Shown: positions 1 to 8,756, counted from the stretch's first letter. The stretch: DNA of 64,000 bases from Mesorhizobium sp. B2-1-8 (GCF_006442545.2 NZ_CP083952.1:806001-870000), one strand, 5' to 3'. Notes: a model not told the origin generated them from the sequence alone. Program-made: numbers and translations.

Positions 1-487
1 CGGCATTGGCGGCCGTCTCGAACTGGCGGGCAAGGAACCAGCCATTGGCCTCGGCCAGCTCGACCGCCTTCTTGTACATGCCGAAACCCTTTTCGGCGCG
101 TGGCGTCAGCACCACCTTGGCGCCGAGCATGCGCATCAGCTTGCGGCGCTCGACCGAAAAGCTGTCGGCCATGGTGACGACCAGCGGATAGTTCTTTTGC
201 GCGCAGACCATGGCGAGGCCGATCCCGGTGTTGCCGCTGGTCGCCTCGACCACGGTCTGGCCCGGCTTCAGCGCGCCGCTGCGCTCGCCCTCCTCGATGA
301 TGTTGAGCGCCAGCCGGTCCTTCACCGAGGCGCCCGGATTGAAGAACTCGGCCTTGACGTAGATGGTCGCATGGGCCGGTGCGAGATTGTTGATGCGCAC
401 CGCCGGCGTGTCGCCGACCGTGTCCAGAATGCTGTCGAACAGGTGGCCGCGCCCGGCGGTGGTCCTGATTCTTTGTTTGTTCAACAT
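1..487 (-). CDS. Cysteine synthase-like PLP enzyme, 5' part (runs off the window)
   Basis: Encodes the first 162 residues of a fold-type II PLP enzyme of the cysteine synthase/cystathionine beta-synthase family, which makes cysteine from O-acetylserine and sulfide. The PLP lysine is K56 in NPGASVKDRL and the phosphate/substrate loop TSGNTG lies at residues 83-88, followed by MADSFSVERRKLM. The start is fixed by a strong GGAGGAG ribosome site about 4-10 bases upstream. The leader holds a small hairpin (520-541). It is only moderately similar to the complete cysK at 30347, so it is a paralogue that may have a different substrate. The gene is cut by the window edge. It is transcribed divergently from the SARP-type regulator. 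Confidence 0.85.
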   Translation of the reverse strand, partial: MLNKQRIRTTAGRGHLFDSILDTVGDTPAVRINNLAPAHATIYVKAEFFNPGASVKDRLALNIIEEGERSGALKPGQTVVEATSGNTGIGLAMVCAQKNYPLVVTMADSFSVERRKLMRMLGAKVVLTPRAEKGFGMYKKAVELAEANGWFLARQFETAANA

Positions 488-735
488 CGTTGATCTCCTC
501 CATCGTGTTCATCTTCACAGGCCGGTTACAAACCGCCGGCCTGGGCGGCGAGGTTTCGAGACCTTGTCGCGCTAGGGCTGACATGCCGGCGATGCGGCAT
601 TGACCGCGGCCGGCGCGAAATTCGCCGCCGGATGCGCCGTGTCGTGTTTGGTGATAAAGCAAGGGCCGACAGGCCAGCGTGGGAGCAGGCGTGGAAACGG
701 ACGTGGAAACCGCACCATCAAGGCAGGACGGCGGC

Positions 736-2727
736 ATGCCGTGCCTGTCCGTGCGGCTGCTCGGACCGTTGACGGTCACGCGCAACGGCGCGCCGATGGC
801 GCTGGCGGCGTCACGCAAGCTGCGGGCGCTGCTGGCCTATCTCGTGCTGGCGCCGCACCCGGTGGGGCGCAGCCGCCTGTGCGAACTTCTGTGGGATGTG
901 CCCAACGATCCGCGAGGCGAGCTGCGCTGGTGCCTGAGCAAGTTGCGCGGCGCTCTCGACACGCCGGACCGGCGCCATGTCCGCACGCAGGACGATACGG
1001 TCGCGCTCGATCTCGGCGGCTGCCTTGTCGATGCCCTGGAGATCAGCCGTGCCGCCGCGCACGGGATCGACACACTCGATGCGGAGCGGTTGCGAACCCT
1101 GGCAAAACTCTTCGCCGGCGATTTTCTCGACGGGCTGGAGCTCGAACGCAATCCGCACTTCAACAGCTGGCTGATCGGCCAGCGCCGCCGCTTCCGGTCC
1201 GTCCATGCAGCGGTGTTGGAACGGCTCGTCGCGAGCCTGCCCGCGGACTGCGACGAGGGCATCGCGCATCTCGACAGGTGGGTGGAACTCGCGCCTTTCG
1301 ACGAGCGCGCGCATACGACGCTGCTGGCGAGCCTCGCCCGGCGCGGCGAGATCGCCGCGGCCGAGAGGCATCTGGCGGTGGCGGCACAATTGTTCCAGTC
1401 GGAAGACCTGGATTTCGCCCCGCTGCGGGCAACATGGCGCATGATCCGTGACCAGCAGGCGCAGCCGGCCTGCCAGTCCACGGGATCGCAATTGGCGTCA
1501 TCGCTAGACCTGCTCAACCATGGTCCGCCCGACTCCGGTCCAGTCGAGCCGAGCCATGCTTCGCTGGCGGTGATGCCGTTTGTGGAGGAAGCCCGCCTGC
1601 GCGGCGGGCTGGCCGACGGCCTCACCCATGACATCATCACCCGTCTCGCCAAGCTGCGGGATTTCTTCGTCATCGCGCGCGGATCGGTGTTCGCGCTGGC
1701 CGACAAGGGCATCGCGCCCGAGGAGGCAGGCCGCCGGCTGAAGGTCGACTATGTCGCCACCGGCACGGTGCGCAGCATGGCCAGCCGCCTGATCGTCAGC
1801 GTCGAACTCGTCGAGGTGCGTACCGCCAGAATCGTCTGGGCCGAGACCTTCGAGCGCCGTCCGGACGACATTTTTGCGGTGCTCGACGACATCGGCGACA
1901 GCATCGTGTCGTCGATCTCGGTGGAGATCGAGACGGTCGAGCGCAACCGCGCCCTGCTGAAGGCACCCAACTCACTCAATGCCTGGGAGGCCTATCATCG
2001 CGGCCTCTGGCACATGTACCGCTTCACCCAAGCCGAGAACGAAACGGCGCGGCATTTCTTTGCCAGGGCCTTGCAGCTCGATCCGACCTTCGCCCGCGCC
2101 TATGCCGGCCTGTCCTTCACCCATTGGCAGAACGCCTTCCAGCGCTGGGGCGACCGCGACCGGGAAAGCGCGCTGGCCTTCGAGAGCGCCGGCCAAAGCC
2201 TGCTGGTCGACGACCACAATCCGGCCGCTCACTGGGCGATGGGGCGGGCGCTGTGGCTGCGCGGCGAACAGGAGGGCTCACTGGGCGAACTGGAACAGGC
2301 GGTGAAACTCAGCCCCAATTTCGCGCTCGGCCATTACGCGCTGTCCTTCGTCCATTCGCAGTCGGGCGACCCGCGGGCGGCAATCGGCTCCTCCGATCAT
2401 TCGCGCCATTTGAGTCCCTTCGATCCGCTGCTGTTCGGCATGCTGGGCGCGCGGGCCATGGCGCATGTCCGGCTCGGCCAGTTCGAGGAGGCGGCCGTAT
2501 GGGCGCTGAAGGCGGCGGCGCGGCCGAACGCGCACACCATCATCCCGGCGATCGCGGCACATTGCCTGGCGCTGGCAGGACGGCTCGACGAGGCGCGCGG
2601 CTTTGCCGCCGCCATCCGCAAGACGTTGCCGGACTACCGCGCCGACGATTTCATCGGCACGTTCCGCTTCGAGCCCGACGCCGAAGCGTTATTCCGGCAA
2701 GGCGCCAGGCGGATAGGGTTGGGCTGA
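736..2727 (+). CDS. SARP-type transcriptional regulator with BTAD, TolB-like and TPR domains
   Basis: A 663-residue one-component regulator. From the chosen start, an OmpR-like winged helix (about 5-90; LSVRLLGPLTV, LLAYLVLAPH, LCELLWD) is followed by a bacterial transcriptional activator domain (about 95-225), a TolB-N-like segment beginning SLAVMPF (about 280-395), and TPR repeats to the end. This layout is seen in many rhizobial regulators often annotated as adenylate-cyclase-like or TolB-related, but no cyclase domain is present. ATG at 736 has AGGA seven bases upstream and opens directly into the winged helix; an in-frame GTG at 679 would add 19 residues. The target is unknown. The divergent cysteine-synthase-like gene is the obvious candidate by position. 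Confidence 0.8.
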   Translation: MPCLSVRLLGPLTVTRNGAPMALAASRKLRALLAYLVLAPHPVGRSRLCELLWDVPNDPRGELRWCLSKLRGALDTPDRRHVRTQDDTVALDLGGCLVDALEISRAAAHGIDTLDAERLRTLAKLFAGDFLDGLELERNPHFNSWLIGQRRRFRSVHAAVLERLVASLPADCDEGIAHLDRWVELAPFDERAHTTLLASLARRGEIAAAERHLAVAAQLFQSEDLDFAPLRATWRMIRDQQAQPACQSTGSQLASSLDLLNHGPPDSGPVEPSHASLAVMPFVEEARLRGGLADGLTHDIITRLAKLRDFFVIARGSVFALADKGIAPEEAGRRLKVDYVATGTVRSMASRLIVSVELVEVRTARIVWAETFERRPDDIFAVLDDIGDSIVSSISVEIETVERNRALLKAPNSLNAWEAYHRGLWHMYRFTQAENETARHFFARALQLDPTFARAYAGLSFTHWQNAFQRWGDRDRESALAFESAGQSLLVDDHNPAAHWAMGRALWLRGEQEGSLGELEQAVKLSPNFALGHYALSFVHSQSGDPRAAIGSSDHSRHLSPFDPLLFGMLGARAMAHVRLGQFEEAAVWALKAAARPNAHTIIPAIAAHCLALAGRLDEARGFAAAIRKTLPDYRADDFIGTFRFEPDAEALFRQGARRIGLG

Positions 2728-2814
2728 TTTCAGGCTTGAACGCCTGGGTTAACGAAGTCGGAAGGAGTTGCTTAACCGTTGACGGCTATGTGACCTCGGG
2801 GGGTCCATGGCAAA

Positions 2815-3003
2815 GTGAGTGTGATGAGCGACAGCCCCGACAAGCGCAGCAGCGAATGGCGCGCCATTCTTCATATACAGGCCCGTATCGCCGTGCTGTT
2901 CGTTCCGGTCGTGGCCAGCCTGCTGCTCATCGCCGCCCTTGCCGGCAACGATCGCAAATCCGTTCCCGATGTCGACCGGACCGTTACCGGGTCGGTACGA
3001 TAA
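2815..3003 (+). CDS. Small single-pass membrane protein, unknown function
   Basis: Encodes 62 residues with one strongly hydrophobic stretch (RIAVLFVPVVASLLLIAALAG, about residues 24-44) flanked by charged ends, so it probably spans the inner membrane once. The start is GTG; an in-frame ATG at 2824 would remove three residues, and neither has a clear ribosome site. It lies 87 bases after the SARP regulator on the same strand. I recognise no family. It may be a lineage-specific small protein. Confidence 0.4.
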   Translation: MSVMSDSPDKRSSEWRAILHIQARIAVLFVPVVASLLLIAALAGNDRKSVPDVDRTVTGSVR

Positions 3004-3042
3004 ATCAGGCCGAATCCGCTTTTCTCCGGGCTGCTCGGTAGC

Positions 3043-3351
3043 TCAGTAGAAGCGAGGGATCGGGCCGTTCTGCGGCGTCGTGCGGTCGCCGAGGTCGAGA
3101 AAGATCTCGTCGACATAACACCAGCCCCAGCCTTCCGGAGGATCATAGCCCTCGATCACGGGATGGCTGGTGGCATGAAAATGCTTGGTGGCGTGGCGGT
3201 TGGGTGAGTCGTCGCAGCAGCCGACATGGCCGCAGGTGCGGCAGAGCCGCAGATGCACCCACCACGAGCCGCTCTTCAGGCATTCCTCGCAGCCAAGCGC
3301 GCTCGGCGTCACGTCCTTGATATCAGCCGCGTGTCTGCACTCGTCAGCCAT
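3043..3351 (-). CDS. UBP-type zinc finger protein
   Basis: A 102-residue protein that is almost entirely a ZnF-UBP domain. The metal ligands C5, H7, C21, C24, C37, C40, C45, H53 and H63 fit the pattern, followed by GYDPPEGWGWCYVDE. In eukaryotes this fold binds the free C-terminal Gly-Gly of ubiquitin; bacteria lack ubiquitin, so the ligand here is unknown. Its ATG shares one base with the stop of the upstream oxidoreductase gene (TGATG), so the two are translationally coupled and probably act together. Confidence 0.85.
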   Translation of the reverse strand: MADECRHAADIKDVTPSALGCEECLKSGSWWVHLRLCRTCGHVGCCDDSPNRHATKHFHATSHPVIEGYDPPEGWGWCYVDEIFLDLGDRTTPQNGPIPRFY

Positions 3352-5042
3352 CACACTCTCCCGACAGGTCGAGGCGCGTCGGCACGGCTGCCTTCCCGCG
3401 CAAGAAATGCATGCAACGCCGCCACCACCTGGGCGCCTTCGCCGACGGCAGCCGCGACGCGTTTGACCGAGCCGGAGCGCACGTCGCCGATAGCGAACAC
3501 GCCGCCGCGGCTCGTCTCCATCACGCCGTGCGCCGATGCTGTGTCCGAGCCGGTGCGGATGAAACCCCTGGCATCCAGCGCCACGTCGGATTGGGCGAGC
3601 CAATCGGTGTTCGGATCGGCGCCGATGAACAGGAAGAGATGGCGGATCGGCCGCGTCGTCGAGGCGCCGCTCGAGCGGTCGCGCCAGCGGACCGTGGCAA
3701 GATTGCCTTCCTCGCCGTCCAGCGCCTCGATCTCGGTGCCGGTCAGCACCTCGATATTCGGCTGCGCCCTGATGCGCTCGACGAGGTAACGCGACATCGA
3801 GGCTTCGAGACTGCCGCCACGCGCCAGCAGCGCCACTTTCCCGACATGGCTGGCCAGGAAGACGGCCGCCTGGCCAGCCGAATTGCCGGCGCCTACCAGC
3901 GCCACTTCCTGGCCGCCGCAAAGCCGTGCTTCGATGGGCGAGGCCCAATAATGCACTGAAGTGCCTTCGAACTCGGCGAGGTTGGCGACATCGAGGCGGC
4001 GATAGCGCGCGCCGCTGGCGATCACCACCGAGCGCGTGCGCACCGTCTCGCCGTCGCCGACCGCAAGCTGGTAGCGCGCGCCGTCGGTGGCGGCGCCGAG
4101 CAGCTTCACCTCGTCGGGGATGACCATCTCGACGCCGAATTTCTGCGCCTGGTTGTAGGCGCGTGCCATCAGCGCCATGCCGGTAATGCCCGTGGGGAAG
4201 CCGAGATAATTCTCGATGCGCGCGGAAGCGCCAGCCTGGCCGCCGAAGGCCCGGCAATCGAGCACGATGGTCGACAGCCCTTCGGACGCCGCATAGACCG
4301 CCGCCGCCAGCCCGGCCGGTCCGGCGCCGACGATGGCGACGTCATAGACCTTGCTGGCGTCGACCGGCCGCAGCAGGCCGATGCAGCGGGCGAGGTCTTT
4401 CTCCGCGGGATTGAGCAGCAGCCTGCCATTCGGGCAAAGCACGACCGGCAAATGGTGCGGATCGACATGGAAGTGCTCGAACAGCGTCTTCGCGCAAGGA
4501 TCGGTTTTTGAATCGAGCACGCGGTGGGGCTGGCCGCTGCGGGCGAGAAAGCCCTGCAGGCGCAGAACATCGCCATTGTCGGCCGGCCCGACGATGATTG
4601 GACCGATCGTGCCGCTCTCGAGCAGCCCGACGCGGCGCAAAATCAGCGCCCGCATGATGCGCTCGCCGAGATTGGCCTCCTGCACCATCAGGTCGCGCAA
4701 CCTCTGCGAGGAGATGACGAACGCCTCGACCGGCTCGGCCGCCTGCGCATTGACCAGCGAGGGACGAGCCGAAAGCTGCGCCAGTTCACCGACGAAGCTG
4801 CCGGGACCATGTGTGACGAGCGTCTCGCGTCGGCCGAGCTTGCCATCCTGGGTGATATCAACCTTGCCCGATAGGACGACGATCAGCCCCGGGGACACAT
4901 CGCCGGTCTCGAAAATGTGCTCGCCGGCGGCATAGGCGCTGGCCTCGCCGAACCGGCGCATGCGATCGATGTCCGCCTCGGCCAGCGTTGGAAACGCCTG
5001 GTCGCGGCGGGCGCCGAAGATCGCGGTGCTGGATTGAGACAT
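3351..5042 (-). CDS. Cyclic-nucleotide-binding, thioredoxin-reductase-like FAD oxidoreductase
   Basis: A 563-residue multidomain protein: an N-terminal cNMP-binding (CAP-like) sensor (about 25-140, including GSFVGELAQL), a glutaredoxin-like segment (about 150-225), then a thioredoxin-reductase-type FAD/NADPH module (about 232-550) with FAD GxGxxG at 239-244, GGQAG near 267 and NADPH GxGxxG at 384-389. The CxxC that defines true thioredoxin reductase should lie near residues 364-370, but the sequence there is HYWASPI. Direct reduction of thioredoxin by the usual route is therefore unlikely. It may be a cNMP-gated NADPH oxidoreductase passing electrons to its partner. It precedes and overlaps the zinc-finger gene. 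An 86-bp copy of its 5' end lies near 5.9 kb. Confidence 0.85.
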   Translation of the reverse strand: MSQSSTAIFGARRDQAFPTLAEADIDRMRRFGEASAYAAGEHIFETGDVSPGLIVVLSGKVDITQDGKLGRRETLVTHGPGSFVGELAQLSARPSLVNAQAAEPVEAFVISSQRLRDLMVQEANLGERIMRALILRRVGLLESGTIGPIIVGPADNGDVLRLQGFLARSGQPHRVLDSKTDPCAKTLFEHFHVDPHHLPVVLCPNGRLLLNPAEKDLARCIGLLRPVDASKVYDVAIVGAGPAGLAAAVYAASEGLSTIVLDCRAFGGQAGASARIENYLGFPTGITGMALMARAYNQAQKFGVEMVIPDEVKLLGAATDGARYQLAVGDGETVRTRSVVIASGARYRRLDVANLAEFEGTSVHYWASPIEARLCGGQEVALVGAGNSAGQAAVFLASHVGKVALLARGGSLEASMSRYLVERIRAQPNIEVLTGTEIEALDGEEGNLATVRWRDRSSGASTTRPIRHLFLFIGADPNTDWLAQSDVALDARGFIRTGSDTASAHGVMETSRGGVFAIGDVRSGSVKRVAAAVGEGAQVVAALHAFLAREGSRADAPRPVGRV

Positions 5043-5225
5043 GGCAGCGAGCGTAGCGAAGCGGGAGCGCGGTTTGAAGCGGTTTGTTCGCGGACTAGCC
5101 GGGAGGGGAGGTTGGGCCAGTCACCATGCCGTCGCTCTGGGATGACCAGGGCCGGCCCACTTGAGAATTTCGAAACTCAGGGTTCGCCGCCCAGAGGAAT
5201 GATCGCCTTGGGCCGCCGCCGCCTC

Positions 5226-5777
5226 TCAGGAGCCAGCCGCATCCGGCAACATACGCTTGAGCACATCGTCCTTGCGTATGAAATGATGCCACAGCGCAGC
5301 GGCCGCATGCAGTCCGGCAAGGATGAGGATCAGATTGGCGCAGAGGCTGTGCAGCTCCCTTACGAATCGGGCCGCGTCGCGGTCGGGAGAAACCGGCGCC
5401 GGGATGGTGAAGAGGCCAAAGAAGCTCAACGCATCGCCCCTGTACCACGTCAACACGATGCCAAGAACCGGTATGGCCACGAGCAGTGCGTAAAGCACCA
5501 GATGCGCGACCTTGGCCGTCCATCGTTCCAGCTCTGACATTTGCCGCGGCAGCCCCGGGGTTCCCAATGTCAGGCGCAGGCCGACGCGGACAACGATCAG
5601 CACGAACAAGAGCATCCCAAACGAAATATGAAGCCACCAGACGAGCGCACGGCCGGGGTCGCCGCGGGGAAAAAGCTCCTCGACATAGGTCAAGCCATAA
5701 AGACCGATAACCAGCAGGAACACGGCCCAGTGCATGGCCTTTTGCGCGCTTGTGTAGGTGGGATTCATGCGAGGCAT
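5226..5777 (-). CDS. Cytochrome b561
   Basis: A 183-residue di-haem membrane cytochrome b561 (CybB-like). It has four transmembrane segments with histidines placed as haem ligands: MHW near residue 16, WWLHISF near 50, VAHLVLY near 90, and LHAAAALWHHF near 155. The family passes electrons between the quinone pool and periplasmic acceptors and, in CybB, oxidises superoxide. ATG at 5777 is used; an in-frame ATG at 5768 is possible. It lies downstream of the start of the oxidoreductase gene on the same strand, with 183 bases between them that show no gene. Confidence 0.88.
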   Translation of the reverse strand: MPRMNPTYTSAQKAMHWAVFLLVIGLYGLTYVEELFPRGDPGRALVWWLHISFGMLLFVLIVVRVGLRLTLGTPGLPRQMSELERWTAKVAHLVLYALLVAIPVLGIVLTWYRGDALSFFGLFTIPAPVSPDRDAARFVRELHSLCANLILILAGLHAAAALWHHFIRKDDVLKRMLPDAAGS

Positions 5778-6171
5778 CCAGTTTTGAATGTTTCTAAACT
5801 ACGCGCGATCATGTCAAAGCTTTGTCGGGACAGTGGTCCTTTTTGGTCGCGCCGGGCCGGACACGATGCGTCCTTTCGGGAGGCGCCGGGAGATGAGGCA
5901 CTGAGCCGTAGCCGAACCGGCGCATGCGATCGACATCCGCCTCGGCCAGCGTTGGAAACGCGTGGTCGCGGCGGGCGCCGAAGATCGCGGTGCTGGCGGG
6001 AATTGCGGCGTGGATGGTGGGCGGTGCGTCGTGCCTGTGTCGCTGCCTAGCTGCGAGGCCTGCCTCGACGGTGCGCATTTTGATCAAGTCAAAGTAACCT
6101 ATAAGTAAGATAGGACCGGTATCGATAAGGTACTTTGAATAGTATCGCATATTAGAGATAGTTAAAATACA
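5778..6171. other. Gene-free stretch with a gene fragment and an AT-rich leader
   Basis: No supported gene lies in these 394 bases. The middle (5911-5996) is a copy of the first codons of the cNMP/FAD oxidoreductase gene. From about 6070 the base composition drops sharply to AT-rich (for example CTATAAGTAAGATAG and GTTAAAATACA), unlike the rest of the window, and runs into the PAP2 gene at 6172. This probably holds that gene's promoter and may mark the edge of acquired DNA. Confidence 0.6.
5911..5996 (-). pseudogene. 86-bp duplicated fragment of the oxidoreductase 5' end
   Basis: Matches 4947-5032 with three substitutions in 86 bases and no gaps. In frame it encodes residues STAIFGARRDHAFPTLAEAD and onward to MRRFG, against STAIFGARRDQAFPTLAEAD in the intact gene. 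Similarity stops abruptly on both sides. It lies on the same strand as the parent gene and is separated from it by cytochrome b561. It cannot encode a functional product. Confidence 0.85.
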
Positions 6172-7152
6172 ATGGTCTTAACTACTGAAGTTTCTCAGTA
6201 CAGCCCGCCGGCAAAATGGTCAGTGAGACTGGCATTCTGCGTAGGCATCTATGTCCTGGTCGCATTCTTCCTGGACCCGCAATCATTCGTAGCTCTAAGT
6301 CAGATTCACGTCGAAAAATTCGTCGTCGCCATTCCGATATTGTTGGTTGGCGGCGTTGGCACCGCCGCGCTCATTTTCGGGCGTCAGGCTCCGACGCGAT
6401 ACGCCGTCGAACTGCTTCGAGCGCGCTGGCGGGGGTGTGTGCCGGTGCTCCTGTTCTTCCTCGTCGGGATGACTGCGTTTTCCACCCACAAGAGCATGAT
6501 CCCGAGGATCGTTCCGTTCTATGCCGACCCATGGCTTGCCGACCTCGACGAGTGGATACACCGAGCGGCGCCATGGGAATTGGCGCATCGTCTCGATCAC
6601 GATCTATGGGCGTTCTTCGTTTTCAAGAATTACGATGTGCTTTGGTATGCGCAATGGTTTGGAACGGTTCTTTTCGTGGCGATGTGGTCGGATCGGATCG
6701 CACGCATTCGCTATCTCTGGGCGTTGGCGTTGACCATCTCGATCATTGGTACCTTGCTCGCCCTCTTCCTGTCGTCGGCGGGTCCGATCTACTATGATCA
6801 CTTTGTCGGCGATAATCGCTTCGGTGGTCTCGGGGTCGCCATGTCTGCGCTGGAGTCCAGCGTTATCGTGCGAGAATACGCCGATTATCTCTTGACCCTG
6901 CACACGACAGGGAATGCAGGCCTGGGAGGCGGCATCTCGGCCATGCCCAGCCTGCACGTCGCCCTTGCCGTCCTGAACGCATATTTCCTTTCCTCCCTCA
7001 ACCGCTGGCTTGGCGTTCTCGGCTGGATCTTCGCGGCCTTGATCATGTACGGGTCGGTATACACCGGATGGCACTACGCGGTGGACGGCTATATCTCGAT
7101 CATAGCGGTATCGGCGATCTGGTGGGGGAGCGGGCGCCTGGTGCGCGAATAG
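6172..7152 (+). CDS. PAP2-superfamily membrane protein (Aur1/Ipt1-like)
   Basis: A 326-residue integral membrane protein with about six or seven transmembrane segments. The C-terminal phosphatase motifs are SAMPSLHVAL (H262) and GWHYAVDGY (H301), the PAP2_3 form found in inositol phosphorylceramide synthase-like proteins. The family transfers or hydrolyses lipid or isoprenoid phosphate groups at the membrane surface; the substrate here is unknown. It is followed after 59 bases by a paralogue with the same layout. Its upstream region is AT-rich and its codon use looks less GC-biased than its neighbours, suggesting transfer. The nearest in-frame start, ATG at 6172, is used; no clear Shine-Dalgarno site is visible. 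Confidence 0.82.
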   Translation: MVLTTEVSQYSPPAKWSVRLAFCVGIYVLVAFFLDPQSFVALSQIHVEKFVVAIPILLVGGVGTAALIFGRQAPTRYAVELLRARWRGCVPVLLFFLVGMTAFSTHKSMIPRIVPFYADPWLADLDEWIHRAAPWELAHRLDHDLWAFFVFKNYDVLWYAQWFGTVLFVAMWSDRIARIRYLWALALTISIIGTLLALFLSSAGPIYYDHFVGDNRFGGLGVAMSALESSVIVREYADYLLTLHTTGNAGLGGGISAMPSLHVALAVLNAYFLSSLNRWLGVLGWIFAALIMYGSVYTGWHYAVDGYISIIAVSAIWWGSGRLVRE

Positions 7153-7211
7153 CTTTTGCCGACTCGCCGTATCATACCGACGCGAAACCTTCGAATACCT
7201 GGTATTTGTCC

Positions 7212-8293
7212 ATGGCTTCTTCTGAAACCACGCGAGATCTTTCGCAAGCAAAGCGGTTTCGTCTGTGGCTCGCATACGCGAGGCGCCGCGATGCGACGCT
7301 TCACGCAACCGTCCTTGCGTTCGTCGTCCTGACCTTTCTGGTCGCAACAATCAGGGGCGAATCGATCCTGCCCCATGTCTTCGAATATGCCGGCCGGGTC
7401 GTTCGAGCCTTTGTGTTGTTAAGTTCCGCCCTTGTCCTCTGGGCTTGTTCATGCGCGCTCGTCCGGGGTCGCCATGGATCACCCGTCAGTCTCGCAACGG
7501 CTCAGCTGCGAAGCTTGGTTACGTCGAACACGTTGGTACGGTATCTCTACGCTTGCGCCATATTGGCCCTCTTCATGGCAGCCTTCCTCTACAACAAGAT
7601 GATGATCCCGGTTGTGGTCCCCTTCCAATGGGACGAAACCTTCTCCCGCTGGGACGCAAGTCTTTTGGGTGGATACCAGGCATGGCAAATCATTCAGCCG
7701 ATCGTTGGCGTACCCTGGATCACCCTGCTGTTCGACATTGCGTATTCATCATGGGTGCCGATGGTCTTCCTGTTCTGGGGAGGGCTGTTCGCCAGCCCGC
7801 GCGTGCCGCAGCCGATGCGTGTCCGCTACTGGCGGGCAACGGTCATTTCCTGGCTCCTGATAGGCCTCGTGATGGCAGCGATGTTCTCTTCCGCGGGACC
7901 TGTTACTTTTCGAAAATAGTCCCGGGCACGCCCTCGCCGTATGTCGATCTCATGCGTTATCTTGATGAGGTCGCAGCCGCCTATCCGTTGTCTTCAGCCT
8001 TGGCCAAGAATCTTCTCTGGCAGGTCTATATTGGCAATGTCGACCTGCCCGGAGGCATCTCGGCCATGCCCAGCATGCACAACGCGCAGGCGGCATTGTT
8101 TGCGGCGGTCGCGTACTCCATCAACCGCAGGTTCGGCCATGTCATGCTGGCCTATGCCGTGCTGATCTTTCTCGGCTCCATTCATCTTGGATGGCACTAC
8201 GCCGTGGATGGCATTGTCGGCGTTACCGTAGCGCTCGCCATCTGGCTGTGTTGCGGAAAGCTTGGCCAGGAGCGAACAGTGGCACTCTCTTGA
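7212..8293 (+). pseudogene. Second PAP2-superfamily membrane protein, frameshifted
   Basis: A paralogue of the preceding gene split by one frameshift. The frame from ATG 7212 reads to SSAGP and then hits a stop at 7919. The rest continues in another frame from about 7901 (CYFSKIVPGT) to the stop at 8293 and carries both catalytic motifs, SAMPSMHNAQ and GWHYAVDGI. The neighbouring paralogue has SSAGPIYY at the same place, which puts a one-base loss at about 7899-7901. Joined, the product would be about 360 residues with the same multi-pass layout. As read, the catalytic end is not translated in frame. Either a recent pseudogene or a sequencing error. Confidence 0.8.
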
Positions 8294-8559
8294 GCGTCGC
8301 GTGAGAGAGAGGTGCGGCAATGTAAAGGGAGTTGGCGCGCCCGGACCGGTTTATCCTCCGGCAAGCCCGGGGGCGCCGCGTAGGAGCTCTGCGGCCATCG
8401 TCGTCCCTCCCGCCGCACCATTCGATTGGCGGCAGGGGTAAACCGCGTGCTCGTGCCGTAGCAGCCTTTTAGTTCAACAGGCGGACACGCCAAAAATGCA
8501 CAAAAAAGTGGGCGCAATAAATCGAATGGCTTGTGATCCCGTTGGTAGTCGGGAAAAAA

Positions 8560-8644
8560 TGGTGCCCAGAAGAGGACTCGAACCTCCACTCCTTGCGGAA
8601 CACGGACCTGAACCGTGCGCGTCTACCAATTCCGCCATCTGGGC
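8560..8644 (-). tRNA. tRNA-Leu (anticodon CAG)
   Basis: The reverse strand folds as a class II tRNA. The acceptor arms GCCCAGA and TCTGGGC pair, the anticodon stem CACGG/CCGTG encloses the loop TTCAGGT with anticodon CAG at 8608-8610, a long variable arm follows, and the T arm has GGTTCGAGTCC. The CCA end is encoded (8560-8562). It lies between the PAP2 pair and the IS cluster. Confidence 0.96.
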
Positions 8645-8731
8645 TGGTGCGGGCTCAATAAGCGGGCAAGCGATTGCTGTCAACGCGCTTTTTTCGAAGG
8701 CCGCCACTCGCCGACTCAGTTTCGGGCGTCG

Positions 8732-8756
8732 GCGCTGCCCCTCACCTGCCTGCCGG
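8732..8756. repeat. Left half of an interrupted type-1 intergenic repeat
   Basis: Begins like the intact type-1 repeats at 15493 and 20702 (GCGCTGCCCCTCACCTGCCT) and stops at the IS end. The matching right half is at 10762-10785, so the IS pair lies inside, or replaces the middle of, one repeat copy. Confidence 0.75.

Noticed and set aside
8294..8559. Possible small gene between the second PAP2 gene and the tRNA
   Set aside because: Available frames are the antisense of the tRNA or lack start signals; nothing supportable was seen.
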